A stretch of 64,000 nucleotides of DNA from Mixia osmundae IAM 14324 (taxonomy: Eukaryota > Basidiomycota > Mixiomycetes > Mixiales > Mixiaceae): contig NW_014575557.1 of NCBI RefSeq assembly GCF_000708205.1, positions 62,001-126,000 of the forward strand, in the 5' to 3' direction. Every line of letters begins with the position of its first letter. Positions within the stretch are counted from its first letter, which is position 1. The translations under genes and the position numbers were made by a program. Shown piece by piece: positions 49,304 through 59,828 of the stretch. The notes beneath the pieces are model-generated. The model had not been told where the DNA came from. It ran no database searches and saw nothing but the letters and a program-made list of their open reading frames with translations.

Positions 49304-49372
49304 TCCATCTGTCCGAGCGAGCAACCGGCAGCTGTAGAGGGTGCGCTTGTAAGTCTGTTGTTGCAAGCCATG

Positions 49373-50564
49373 TCATGAATCGAGTATTGTGCCAGCGGCC
49401 GCTTTGTTGACTCTCGCTTGCTCGGACGCGTCAAGCTTGATGGGTGCCTTCTTCCTCGGAAACTGGCCTGCGAACTCGTCCGGAAGGCCAGATTCCTCGA
49501 TCTGCGCTGTCTTGCTCACATACACCTTCGTCGGCTTGAGCTTGCCGGACCTAAAGGCAGCTTGGCGTTTCTCGAGGTCGTGTGCCATCATGGCTGCCCC
49601 GATACGGTTGGAGATACTGAGTACGATGCCCACGATGGGCAAGCGCTCGAGCACAGCCGCCACGAAGCCGAAAGCACGATACTCGTAGATTCGCTCCGTG
49701 ATGAAGAGCTCCTGCTCAAAGGCGGACATCTTCTTCGCGAGGAAATAGGGCTGATGAAGTGTACGTGCCAGCGTGAGGCTCTTGAGAACGGCGCCGATGA
49801 TGATGCCCAGAAAGGGCACAAAGTTGAGCGGATGAAGCAAGACTGGCCCCTCATGTCAGCAAGACCACGAGTACGGTATCAACTGACGCACTCTTTGTGA
49901 TGAAGATGCGGATGAGCGGACTGGAGAGCCGCGAGTAGAAGGAGCTCTTCTGCGCAGCGCGTCGGGCACGGTCGATAGGTGGCTCCTTCCACTCTTCGAC
50001 ATAGGGCTGCCAGAAGGATGCATCCTTGCCACGACTGGCCACTGTGGCATCGTAGGCATGCACCCGAGCGGCCTTGAGCTGTTTCGCAATGTAGAACTCG
50101 AGAATCATTGACGCTTGCTGCTCGCTCGCGATGCATCAGCTCTTCATCACTGACGGCAGAACAGACTTACGCCCAAGCCCATCATGAGAGAGGCATAGGT
50201 GAGAATGTTGACGCCGAGCCATTTGGAATCATCTTCGTACTTGAAGAGCAAGTTGCGCTTCATGAAGAATCGGCAGTACAGCCTGTTGAAAGGGATGGTA
50301 GCGATGAACTGCCAGCCATGACGGTCAGCAAGACACGCTCGCATGTCGAGGTCCACACGAGGCTGACCCATAGAGCAGCAATGAGAGCGCCCTGCTTGGC
50401 TGAAGTGCTCGTCTTTTGCCTGGCCAACTCAAGTGAGCTGAATATAGCCGCACAGCTCGAGTGAGTGCTCACCAGATGGGCCTCCAGAGCGATGCGTCGG
50501 TGAGCAGACGATACAGACCGACGAGACAATAGACCGGACTCGCTGACAGCAGCTCTTGCGGCAT
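49373..50564 (-). CDS. EI24/LDS-Rrt8-like multi-span membrane protein
   Basis: ATG 50564 (MPQELLSASPVYCLVGLYRLL). Five exons join: ...ASLWRPIW/GALIAALWVSL/FIATIPFNRLYCRFFMKRN..., then LTYASLMMGLG/SMILEFYIAKQLKAARVH, then IRIFITK/LLHPLNFVPFLGIIIGAV and on to ELFITERIYEYRAFGFVAAVLERLPIVGIVLSISN. The FRFxPxFGxxx-like PFLGIIIGAV, the ALxSxxLxxxY pattern and the ERLPIVG stretch resemble outer-spore-wall/lipid-droplet proteins of the LDS1/RRT8 family (EI24 domain). Several hydrophobic helices; no signal peptide. Role may be in lipid droplets or ER stress (family knowledge). The start codon overlaps a possible ATG of the opposite-strand gene. Confidence 0.75.
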
Positions 50565-50634
50565 GCTCGGCTACCTTGCGGTGTCTACGGCACAGTCGCG
50601 GTCTCTATCGACACTGGCCGAGGCGTTCCATGCG

Positions 50635-51371
50635 ATGTCCAGTGTAGATGACCTATCGGCTATCCTTGTGGACCGCTTGAAGCAACAGCATGGCAAGCGG
50701 CTGCTCGTAGGTATAGCAGGCGTCCCTGCTTCCGGCAAATCGACGCTCGCACTCGCTGTGGTCAATAAGATCAATGCGATCCACAACAGCGGGACTGCCG
50801 TCCTCGTCGGCCTAGATGGCTGGTCCGTCCTGGCCCTGCCTGCTTCAAGGATTGCACAGTGACGAGCGAATACGGCAGGCACTACACGAGGGCGATGCTC
50901 GACACGTTTGACGACCCCAAGAATGCTCATGACCGTCGGGGTGCCTCCTGGACGTTCGATGCCGCGAGTTTTGTCTCCTTCGTCGAGACGCTTAGATCGC
51001 ACGATGCAGATTCTCCGGATGAGTCCGCCAGAGTGATCATGCAAGCGCCATCTTTCTCACACGAGCTCAAAGATCCCAAGCCAGACGATATTGACATCCT
51101 GTCACAACATCGTATCGTCATCTTTGAGGGTCTTTACTGCTTGCTCGACTTGGAGCCATGGCGGCAAGCAGCACACTGCCTTGACGAGAGGATAGCGCTG
51201 TCCATCGACCCCGGGTTGGCAAAAGCGCGTCTCATCAACCGACACGTTCTCACTGGCGTTGCAAAGGACAACGACGAGGCTGTGTGGCGAGCAGAATCGA
51301 GCGACATCCCCAATGGTGTTCAGGTCGAATCGAATCTGTACAGGCCAACGAGGACTATCATGATGAGCTGA
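50635..51371 (+). CDS. P-loop nucleoside-kinase-like protein (Yfh7/uridine-kinase type)
   Basis: Preferred start ATG 50635 (MSSVDDLSAILVDRL); an upstream in-frame ATG at 50563 shares bases with the start codon of the opposite-strand gene. Walker A is GIAGVPASGKST, then VLVGLDGW/HYTRAMLDTF across one intron, DPKNAHDRRGASWTFDA, IVIFEGLYCLL and the lid region ARLINRHVLTGVAK. The pattern matches PRK/uridine kinase-like fungal ATP-binding proteins such as Yfh7; the actual substrate is unknown. The 3' end is unsure: reading straight on gives the stop at 51369-51371, but a very short intron near 51322-51349 would extend it to 51448 with a hydrophilic tail. Confidence 0.75.
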
Positions 51372-51448
51372 ATGTGTCATACGTGGCACACGCAAGCGTC
51401 AATGTAGTCCGTATAGATTCTCACATGTGGCGGATGGATCGGTTGTAA

Positions 51449-51956
51449 AGGCTAGACGCTTGATCATGACAGATTGCATTGCTCTTCGTACCACCACTGC
51501 GTACCTTCCTTCTGTTTCCGGGTCATCAGATACTGATGTCGTGTCAGTTTTTAATTATGTCATCGGTGTAAAAAGTTTTGACAAAGGCCCAGTCTAGGCC
51601 ACCTGGCCCCTGACAAAGTTGTTCGCTGGCAACGACACCATTGCGACGTGCTCACGAGGACTCCATCGCGCAGACATATCAAGACTGTCGTATCGCCATA
51701 CCAGCACGCGTGCTGACGACATCCTGACGCCGTGCGGCTCGGGGTCCGACCCGGTAAACAGCACGGAAAGGCACGGCTGACTGTACGTGTTGAAACTCAC
51801 TTGACCGACCCGTACGCCTTGCATCTGCCAGTCAGCGATCAGCGTACGATCGTTGGCAAGCAGAGCACCGTCTGAGTACGACCTGCCATCATGCAGAGTC
51901 AGTCTACCTAGTCATCTCTACATCTAGCAATATTCGACTCGTCACTCGATCTGAGC
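51449..51956. promoter_or_regulatory. Intergenic region upstream of the PTP gene
   Basis: About 500 bases. A minus-strand frame (51824-51594) is open for 76 codons and extends upstream without ATG to about 51890; it has no signature and no convincing splice to a start codon. The rest should hold the promoter of the phosphatase gene. Confidence 0.35.
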
Positions 51957-54900
51957 ATGACGACGACAACGAGCAGGACGAGGTCGCCCAACTCGCCGGG
52001 CGGCCTATCACCTGCGTCTCCCAGATCACCGAGCAGGTCGAAGAGAGACCAATTCGAGCGAGATGGATCACTCGCCACCTACTTTTCAGCCCCATCGCCC
52101 AGAATCGCTGAAAAGAATGGCTTCTTCGGCGTCATAAGTCCAAGTGGCAACACAGTGACCGCGAAGCCAACAAGCCCATTGGCGAGGAATACTGCGAATC
52201 CCATGGATGTCTTCGGTCTGCCCACCAGCAGGGGCCCAAGCATGATGCCTTCGCGCTCGGTCTCTACGCAGAACTCTGTCAATTCGACTGCAGGCGCGCC
52301 TTCTGGTATCGCTGATGATTCAAGCCCGTCTGCGCAGCACTCTGCCTTTGCAGCAGCAATCATGGCCAGTAAGGGCTTCGCGCTGCCGCCTGCTAGCAAC
52401 ATGACGCCGCGTGGACCTCTCACAGGCGCAGGAAAAGAGTTCAATTGGTCATCTTCTCGCATGCCAGCGCCAAGCATGAGGCAGAGTGTCTCTTCTTCCG
52501 GCAGGACCTCTGTCACAAGCAGTCGTGAACACGAACGGCCGCCTTTCTTCAGCCAGAGCTCGACATCCACCGTCACTGCCTCTCCACAAGACCATGCGCA
52601 ACCTACAGAGATTCCTAATGCGTATGCACCCGTCAGATCAGATTCGCCTTTCGAGCTGCTGTCTAGCTTGTCGCCTTCGCCTGTCCCGAGTACTAGCAGT
52701 AGCTCGACTGGTCGCAGTTCGGGTTCTTCCTTCTCGCAGCTATCACTGGGCGCCAGAGGCAAAGACAGAAAGACATTGTCGCCCAGCTCGTCTGTATCGT
52801 CAGCTCTATCGGTCTCGTCGCATTCGGCTGGCATGCCCAGCAAACGCGCGCCCGTCTCGCGACCGGGAACAGCCCTGTCACCCTCAGCGAGGATGCAGAC
52901 TGTCGCCAGTCGTGATCTGCCTGCCCTGCTCGAATCTGATGATGTACTCCTGCTCGATCTGCGGTCCAGGACTGCTTTCTCTTCCCCGGCAGGCAGGATA
53001 AAGGGATCCATCAATATCTGCGTGCCTACGACCTTGCTACGTCGACCGATCTACGATGTCAATAGAGTAGCAGAGACGATCGTTTCAAAGACTGCTAAAC
53101 AACGCTTTCTCGCGTTTGTTGCGCAGAAGCAAGGCAAGGTTGTCTGCTACGACCAGGACTTACAAGATTCCACCGTTATCAGCATCTTGTCAAAGTTCGA
53201 ACGCCACGGCTTTGCCGGCGAACTCAGATATGTCGAGGGAGGCTGGTCAGCTATGCAAGAGGCAGCGTTCAAGACCGGCGCGGGGAGAGATTTGTCGGCT
53301 TGCTTCGAACTTGGCACCCTAGAGGAAGACAGCGACATGTCACCTGCGGCAGAAGATCCTGATAGTACTATGAAATCATCGCCTGTGATTCGATGTCACG
53401 CGCTGCCGAGTTCTGCGTTTGAGTCTACGTCTACAGCGTCCTATCAGCATGGCGCTCAAACTGCAGGCACAGCTCAGGATAGCCAGCAGTCTGGCGCGAG
53501 ATCTGCCGCCGACGGCCAGCGAACAGGCCGCAAGCAGACTTGCAATCCCTTCTTTGACAATATCAGGCAGAATGCAGAGGTTCGCTCGGCGGTCACTCTC
53601 ATCACTGATGTGATCTGACTTTCTCCTGCAGAGTCTGTCGCTCGAGCGTTCGCTGGCACATCTGAATCCGGTCGAGCTGCCAGCAGCTTATGTAACGCCT
53701 GCAGTCACAACACATCTGCCGCCATTCCTGTCGAACCTCGTGCAGCTTTCACCGACTGCACGAGCACGGAAGCTCGCGACAGAATTTTTCGAGATCGAGC
53801 AAGCCGAGCAGCGACGTCTACAGGCCGTCATGGATTGGCATGCCAGCACGAGCGGCCTTCGACCGGTCAGCGACGAGAGCTCGTCTGAGGCCGAAGAGTC
53901 ACATCCCCTCAGTATAGCTGCCGGCGTCGAGAAAGGCCATCTCAACCGATACAAGAACATATTTCCTGTGCGTGGCCTTGGGGGATTTTGCATTTGCTCT
54001 GACATAGCAACGGACAGTATGATCATGCACGAGTTCGCCTTGCGGGGGGCAAGACGCGCGATTGCGATTATATCAACGCGTCTCACGTGCGCCTGCGAGC
54101 TTCGACAAAGTCTTACATCGCAACGCAAGGACCGCTCGACAGCACCTTTGCACACTTCTGGCAACTCGTCTGGCAAGAGAAGGTCAGCGTCATCGTCATG
54201 CTCACGCATCTCGTCGAAGCCGGCAGAGCCAAGTGCGGGAATTACTTCAAATCTGGACAGTATGACGACATTCTCGTCGATATAGTTGAGCAATCCTGTC
54301 CAGATCCTCTTGTCGCCAAGACGGGCGACAGTTTCTTCGGCTCGCTCGCAGTTGACAAGGAAGCCGGCACCTCCGAAGATGTAACGATTCGACGCAAGAT
54401 CGCACTTAGAAACGTCAATGATCCGCCTGGCACGCCACCCCGGTATCTTCGACATATCCAGTATATTGCTTGGCCAGATTTCGATGTGCCGCCCGAAGCG
54501 AGAGAGCTGGTCGAGCTCGTCAAGGAAGTGAACGCGGCAGAGGAAGCAGTGCTGCGCGAGAACGGCATTGACGAAAGTGATGAGCGTCCGCCCGTTCTTG
54601 CACATTGCTCTGCTGGTGTCGGCCGAACCGGCAGTACGTCTGAAATCGCTCGATCGAAAATACGAGCTGACATGCTTCGCAGCTTATATCGTTGTCGATG
54701 CTTTGCTCGACTTGATGCGTCGTGAGCGACAAGGCTCGAACCCGATGCTCTCGCCCAGCAAGATGGATATCGATCTTCCGCAGATGGGAACCGGACAATC
54801 TCAGCTCATGGCCAGACGAGCCAGTCAGCGGAGTAGTCAGGGCTTTGTACCAGCAGTAGCCGCCCTTTCGCTCGACTCGCCATCGCGGCAGACACCGCCG

Positions 54901-55065
54901 CTCTGTCGATCGGATCCGATACGAGCAGCTGTCGACGAGCTGCGACTACAGCGCATGTCTATGATTGCCAATAGCGGGCAATTCGTCTTTGCCTATCTAT
55001 CAGTATTGGAAGGACTCGTGAGCGAATTGCGACAAGAAGGTCGTTTATCGCTACCGAGCCAGTAG
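51957..55065 (+). CDS. Protein tyrosine phosphatase with N-terminal rhodanese-like domain
   Basis: Four exons (51957-53579, 53632-53967, 54018-54633, 54683-55065) give 985 residues. The first 310 or so are Ser/Pro-rich. A rhodanese/CH2-type domain at about 325-450 contains VLLLDLRSRTAF, GRIKGSINICVP and KVVCYDQDLQDS, where the catalytic loop looks degenerate. The PTP domain shows NRYKNIFPYDHARVRL, DYINASHVRL, YIATQGPLDSTFAHFWQLVW, WPDFDVP and the signature HCSAGVGRTG, so it should be active. This is the plan of Ptp2/Ptp3 and Pyp1/2, which inactivate MAP kinases in stress and mating pathways; the rhodanese part docks the kinase. The final helix AIANSGQFVFAY-like QFVFAYL matches the Q-loop. Confidence 0.92.
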
Positions 55066-55248
55066 AGACTTGCATGCCATGCACTTTGCCCTGCCGGTTT
55101 TGCGCCGTTACAGCGCTCATGCACTCATAAACACATTACATCGCTGTGCGTGCGCTCGCTGTCTGTGCATTAGCAGCGCCGCTGGCCATTGTATAAAGCA
55201 TGCCCATGCATTGATGCATTTGCTTTTGCCAAGCGTTCACACGACACA

Positions 55249-56578
55249 TCACAGGATGCTGTACTTGCTCGTTGGTCGCATGATTTTGTAAGGATCGACT
55301 TGCTTCTCTTTGCCGTACACGGGCTCGGGCCGACCTACTTGCATGTAAGAAAATTTTAATGTTCCAGCGATCACCGGAAGCCTACCAAAAGTTCTGCGAA
55401 AGATGTCTGTGACTTCTGGCGTCCATTGCTGGCGTACAAAGTGCACGCCGACCGGCTCGAGATTGTGCTGATCCATGAGCGTCCTCACGCTGAGGCCGAG
55501 CCGTTGAAGCTGCTTGAGTTTCGCGAGCTCGACAGGCGCCGAGCGACCAGGTGTCTGGTCATTGGAGGCCTTGACTTCATCTTGAATCTTCCCGCGTTGG
55601 GCAAAGAGAAGATATGTGTAACGATGATGGGGCGTGCCCTTTTGCGGATGAGGAGGAATATAGCTCAGCACTGTATCGCCCGTCAATGCTGACCGCCGTG
55701 TCGAGGCTGATATTTTGACATTGGCTCTGCGCATTCCTCAGGATTGCGCTGTCATCAGCGAACAGGGACGGCGTACATGAGCTGGTGAACAAAGGTCGTA
55801 AAGCCTTTCCGCAGATGATCGGGGTAATCAGGATCAATGAGCAAAAGCGTATAGAGCCTCTCGTCGGGATGAAACACTGTCGCTCTCAACTCTGGCTCTT
55901 GTTCGGTCTGTGCAACCTGTCAGCCATCCGCCACAGCAGAGCTTGCAAAGCGCACCTGATCGGCTGTGATCTTGATGCCCGGTACGACGGCTACCGATGA
56001 GCCAGACAAGTAGAGGTTGAGGTCGACTTCTGGGTCTATGGCTGGTAGAAGGTCAGGCACCACATCCATCTGCAGCACTCTTTGCATCTGTTCGAGCGCT
56101 GCCTTGAGCAAGGAACAGCTGCGAGTGCATAGAGACTGACGAGGCGCGCTAAAGAACCTTGAGTGCGCCAATCTTGTTCTGCAAGATGTCTCATCACAGA
56201 CGAAGACGGATCACCTGCGCTCGTCCACATGAGTCTCATCCGATGACTGGCCAAAGGTAGCGCACCCAATCCTTGTGAGAACTGCCATCTCGTCTCTGGA
56301 TCATTGACGCTGGCCAGGACCTCGAGCTCCTCTCTTTGTTCAGCAGTCGCATCATTCGGCAGCCGCTCGAGCCTTTCGAGCTTGATCTGCCTGTCTTTAC
56401 TGATCACCTTGAGTGCCTCATCGTAGACACGTAGTTTTCCAGATGGGAGCGCTCTTGTATAGCTCGCTTCTGTTGCGCTTGATGCGGGTGGCGCAGATGT
56501 GGACGCAATGGGGGCGGAGCTCGCAGTCGCTAGTGCTCTAGCACAGCAGCTCAGCAGTGTCGGCGGTGTGCGCCTCAT
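55249..56578 (-). CDS. Mitochondrial large-subunit ribosomal protein mL38 (PEBP-like)
   Basis: ATG 56578 opens an Arg/Ser/Ala-rich presequence (MRRTPPTLLSCCARALATAS). Exons join as LARL/AALEQMQRVLQMDVVPDLLP, KITADQ/TEQEPELRATVFHPDERLYTLL and FVHQLI/ANVKISAST, each with consensus introns of about 40-48 nt. The PEBP fold shows DPEVDLNLYLSG, LLIDPDYPDHL and LSYIPPHPQKGTPHHRYTYLLF (the family HRY motif), then VYGKEKQVDPYKIMRPTSKY at the end. mL38 is the phosphatidylethanolamine-binding-protein homologue built into the mitochondrial ribosome at the central protuberance. Complete gene. Confidence 0.87.
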
Positions 56579-56773
56579 CGTAGCGATCCAAGTTCTGAAC
56601 GCTCGCTGCTTCGTGGCCCAAAATGAAAAGTATTGACGCGCTGAGCATGGTGTCGAAGGAGCAAAGCTATGCAATGACATGCCCATCTTGACATCTAGGG
56701 TCTACGGTAGCCGGCAACGGGTTGCCCGGTCCGAAAACCTCTGTCTGTATGTCCAGGATTTTCCGACCTGGTC

Positions 56774-57599
56774 TCATGTTTTAGCTTGAGGAGAGTTGAG
56801 CAAGACAAGAGAGAGAGAGAGAGAGAGAGAGACTCGCCGAATTCATCCTGCTCTGGTCTGCAGTCGCAAGCAACACGGAGCGTCGAAGGAACCCATGGCG
56901 AGAACCCCTCTGTGGAGCCATGCTGCGTCAAGTCGGCCCAGATAACTGGTAGCAATGAAGACTGACGCGACCTTGATGATGCGGAGACGTGCACGATCCA
57001 CTCGTTACCGGCGCAGCAGTATGTATATGGCTCGTAAGCTGGCTCCTCGAGAAAGGAGAAGGCTACCGTGACTTGATCACGGTCTATCGATTCGACGCTG
57101 GCCTTGAGCAGCGTGACAACGGGTCAGCCCTGCTCTCCCTATATTGCGCCGCCGGGCTATCTTACCTCATATGCGGCGAACTCGTCCTGCACGCTTTCTT
57201 TAAGCAAGGTAGTGCACTTAGTACAATATCCAGACTCACAAGGCTGACAGTCTGTCGTCCGTTCCATGTCGTATCGACGGTAAAGTAGAGACGATGTGGA
57301 CAGCCTTGCCAACTGATCGGGCGGCGGCCGTCCCAGACCATCGACCACTACTCGTGTCAGTTGTGTCTTGCCATTGCTTGAGATCTACTCACTCTCAGGC
57401 GCACCCAGAGCTCGTGGGTAATGACGCCCACCTCGTAGCAATCGTCGTCGCCGTCGTCGCCTGCGCTGCAACGGTGCGATTGTCTCTTCTCAATCGTCTC
57501 GGGTAGAGTCAATGCAAGGCTCGTGACATTCGTGGGACTCGCAAATGCGAAGAGAGTGGCTGAGAGGAGCAGTACGGACGACCAAGCAATGAATAGCAT
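56774..57599 (-). CDS. Secreted beta-rich orphan protein with Kex2-like site
   Basis: ATG 57599 opens a clear signal peptide (MLFIAWSSVLLLSATLFAFA), followed by a Lys-Arg site (ETIEKR) and a Cys/Asp-rich head (CSAGDDGDDDCYEVG). Introns join VRLR/WSMVWDGRRPISW...TVDTTWNGRQTVSL to SVQDEFAAYE and on to ASVESIDRDQVTVAFSFLEE, YTYCCAGNEWIVHVSAS and VACDCRPEQDEF. The alternating hydrophobic pattern suggests a beta sandwich. I do not recognise the family. The end is uncertain: a GC-AG intron (56785-56837) containing the CT run gives a short ending EFAKT and stop at 56774, whereas read-through gives a Ser/Leu repeat and stop at 56695. The second intron donor (GTCTGG) is weak. Confidence 0.6.
56809..56832. 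repeat. (GA)12 microsatellite
   Basis: Twelve perfect GA units. On the minus strand this is a CT run that falls inside the probable last intron of the secreted orphan gene, where it would act as polypyrimidine tract. Confidence 0.95.
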
Positions 57600-57960
57600 C
57601 TGTCTGGTAAAGTGAGGGGAATGAGGAGGAAGTAGAGGAGAGGCAACGAGCCGTAGCAACGTGTCAGGAGCAGGTATGTGACCAGGGGCATGAGTTGCTG
57701 GATGGACAACAGTGTAGCACGTGACAAAGCTCGGTGGTCATCCATATGCATGATCATGAGGTCGTCGGTTTTGGCGAGCCGAAGCCGAGCAGCATGCGGA
57801 GCGCGACAAAAGTTTTGACGGTTTGCCTTTTGCAGCCGAACTCGCGAGGGGCGCGCCAACAGAGCGGAAAGGCTGAACGTCTACTCGATCGTGATGAGCA
57901 TTGGACGAACGTACAAGATGGTCGGGCGCACGCAACCTCCTCGTTCTCCAGTGCGATACA
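57600..57960. promoter_or_regulatory. Bidirectional promoter, secreted orphan / type II SGNH gene
   Basis: The 361-base gap separates divergent ATGs of two genes for secretory-pathway proteins. A CACGTGAC motif at 57718-57725 (bHLH/Cbf1 core) lies roughly midway. Joint control is inference. Confidence 0.4.
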
Positions 57961-59369
57961 ATGTTGCTTCAGAAAGACGTAGAGAAGGCAAACTTGCTCA
58001 ACCCTGAGGTCTACGGCCGCGGCAGCGTCGACAGCGAGCTCTACTTCAGGCGAACGACAAAGTCGACAAGCAGAATCTGCGCCTTTGCCGCCGGCGTCAT
58101 AGTCACATCACTCTGCTCGGCCATAGTCATCGTGTCTGGCACACGATGGCCAGCTGCAGAGCAAGTCGAGCCAGCTGCGCCGCATCTACAGCGAGCCTTT
58201 TGCGCGGATCCTTATGCAGAGCCAGGCGTGCTCGAGTTCGACCACAGCGATAGGCTAGCAGCACGTTGGCGCCCTTATGACGGTCAGAATTGCCCTCCTG
58301 CGCCAGACTATACCCGCCTGCTACGCTTAGCCTGCCCGAGCAATCTGACCGCCACGAATCAGAGCATAACATACGCTGAAGAGCTGCGTCGGTATACTCA
58401 CCTTGGCCAGCACCGATTGCCCAAGGTCGCCTTCGAAGGCATGTCAATCGAAGCCATAGAGCAGACATACGAGAGCCAACAAGCTCTTGATGAGCTCAGT
58501 TTCCTGCGCAACAAGACGGTACTCATCTTGGGCGACTCTGTCGACCGCAACAGCATCGAACAGCTGGGCGAGGTGACCGACCAGCATGTCAAGATCACTC
58601 GCTATGACTCGCCCCTGAACACGAGCCTGTACGCCGGCTTCGATCCAAAAGGCTGCCCTCATAGTCTTCATTTCGAGCGGCTCAACTTCAAAGTCGTCAA
58701 CGGCTTCCACTATGGCAGCGACGACAGCGACACATTCGCCAAATCCCAGCCGGACTGGAGAGCACCAGGACGTTTCGAGGAGCGTGTCGATAAGCTGTTT
58801 GCGCCCATGTTCGGCAAGGAGGACAGCATTGCTGACAAGCCCGACTTTATCTCATTCTCGAGCGGGCTCTGGGATGCAGCAATGGCGGGGAGAATCGATA
58901 GATTTGCCAATCGGTCGACGGAACGGCCTCTCAGTGAGAACGACCTCGCCTGGTATGCGAATCGGCTTCACTCGATGATCGCACACATCCGGGCTACTTG
59001 GGATGCACCTATCTGGATACGTGGCATGGCCCGACCCGGCGAACAGCACAGATATGCGACACATGACTTTGTCGGCAATACGCCAGACGCCGAGCACACG
59101 ACCAACTTTTTCACAGACGCGTACGTGCACTTTGCATGCTTGCATTGCCACGGCTGACATTCCTTCGTTACCATAGCCGCGCTGCTCAGCTCATTTACGT
59201 AGCCAAGAAAGTCGCAAAGGAAGCCAATGTCCCTTACTACGACTTCAACGCAGTTTGGGAGGGACAGCAGATATACCAGGCCGGAGTACATCCTGTCACG
59301 CTGCCCGCCTTTGCAGCGATCAGTCAGCCACTGCTACATCATCTCAAAATGACCTTCGAACGTGACTAG
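57961..59369 (+). CDS. Type II membrane protein with SGNH/PC-esterase-like domain
   Basis: Exons 57961-59120 and 59177-59369 give 450 residues. A 45-residue cytoplasmic N-terminus precedes one membrane helix (FAAGVIVTSLCSAIVIVSG), so the rest is lumenal. The lumenal part shows an SGNH block I, VLILGDSVDRN, a block III-like FISFSSGLWD, and a late histidine in AGVHPVTLPAF, preceded by YYDFNAVW. The plan resembles fungal PC-esterase/TBL-like proteins that add or remove acetyl groups on glycans; activity is inferred from the catalytic-like Ser and His. The start ATG 57961 was chosen because the upstream frame has no ATG. It is the first of three co-oriented genes for secretory-pathway proteins. 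Confidence 0.75.
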
Positions 59370-59828
59370 ACAGTCCGCGCCATTCGCGGTGGGACGCACA
59401 TGTTCGCGCCTAGGCAAGGCTGTACGCGACGATAGGGAATGGTATCGAATGCATATACAATGTTGTATCTGCTCGACCTTTGCTGCCTAGACTGGTAGTG
59501 CAGAAAGTCTCCTGTCTTGCAGTCAACCTGGTTGACCAATTTGATGACGTGCAAATGTCTTTCACCTTTCTGCTCGTGTCAGTCTGGATGGGCGCGCATG
59601 TCTTGGCGGCTGCAGGCCGGCAGCTGCTGCACGGAAAATAGAGTTTGTCAAATTACGCGATAACTTCGAAGGCAAGCGGCCTTCAAGTGCAGGCGCTGCC
59701 GCTGCTCCGAATCCCATCTTTCCTATCCTGCAGCCGCTCTGGTTTGTTCCCGAACATGACCACGTACAATCTCAGGAACATTCGGGTTCGCGAGATAGTC
59801 ACTCTTGCCTGGTGGGAAGTCCTTTGCT
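59370..59828. promoter_or_regulatory. Intergenic region between SGNH and glycosyltransferase-like genes
   Basis: A 459-base gap between two genes in the same direction. No domain-bearing frame or known motif seen. Confidence 0.4.

Noticed and set aside
51594-51824. 76-codon minus-strand frame between kinase-like and PTP genes
   Set aside because: Could be a small secreted or cytosolic protein, but I found no splice to a start codon with correct phase and no family match.
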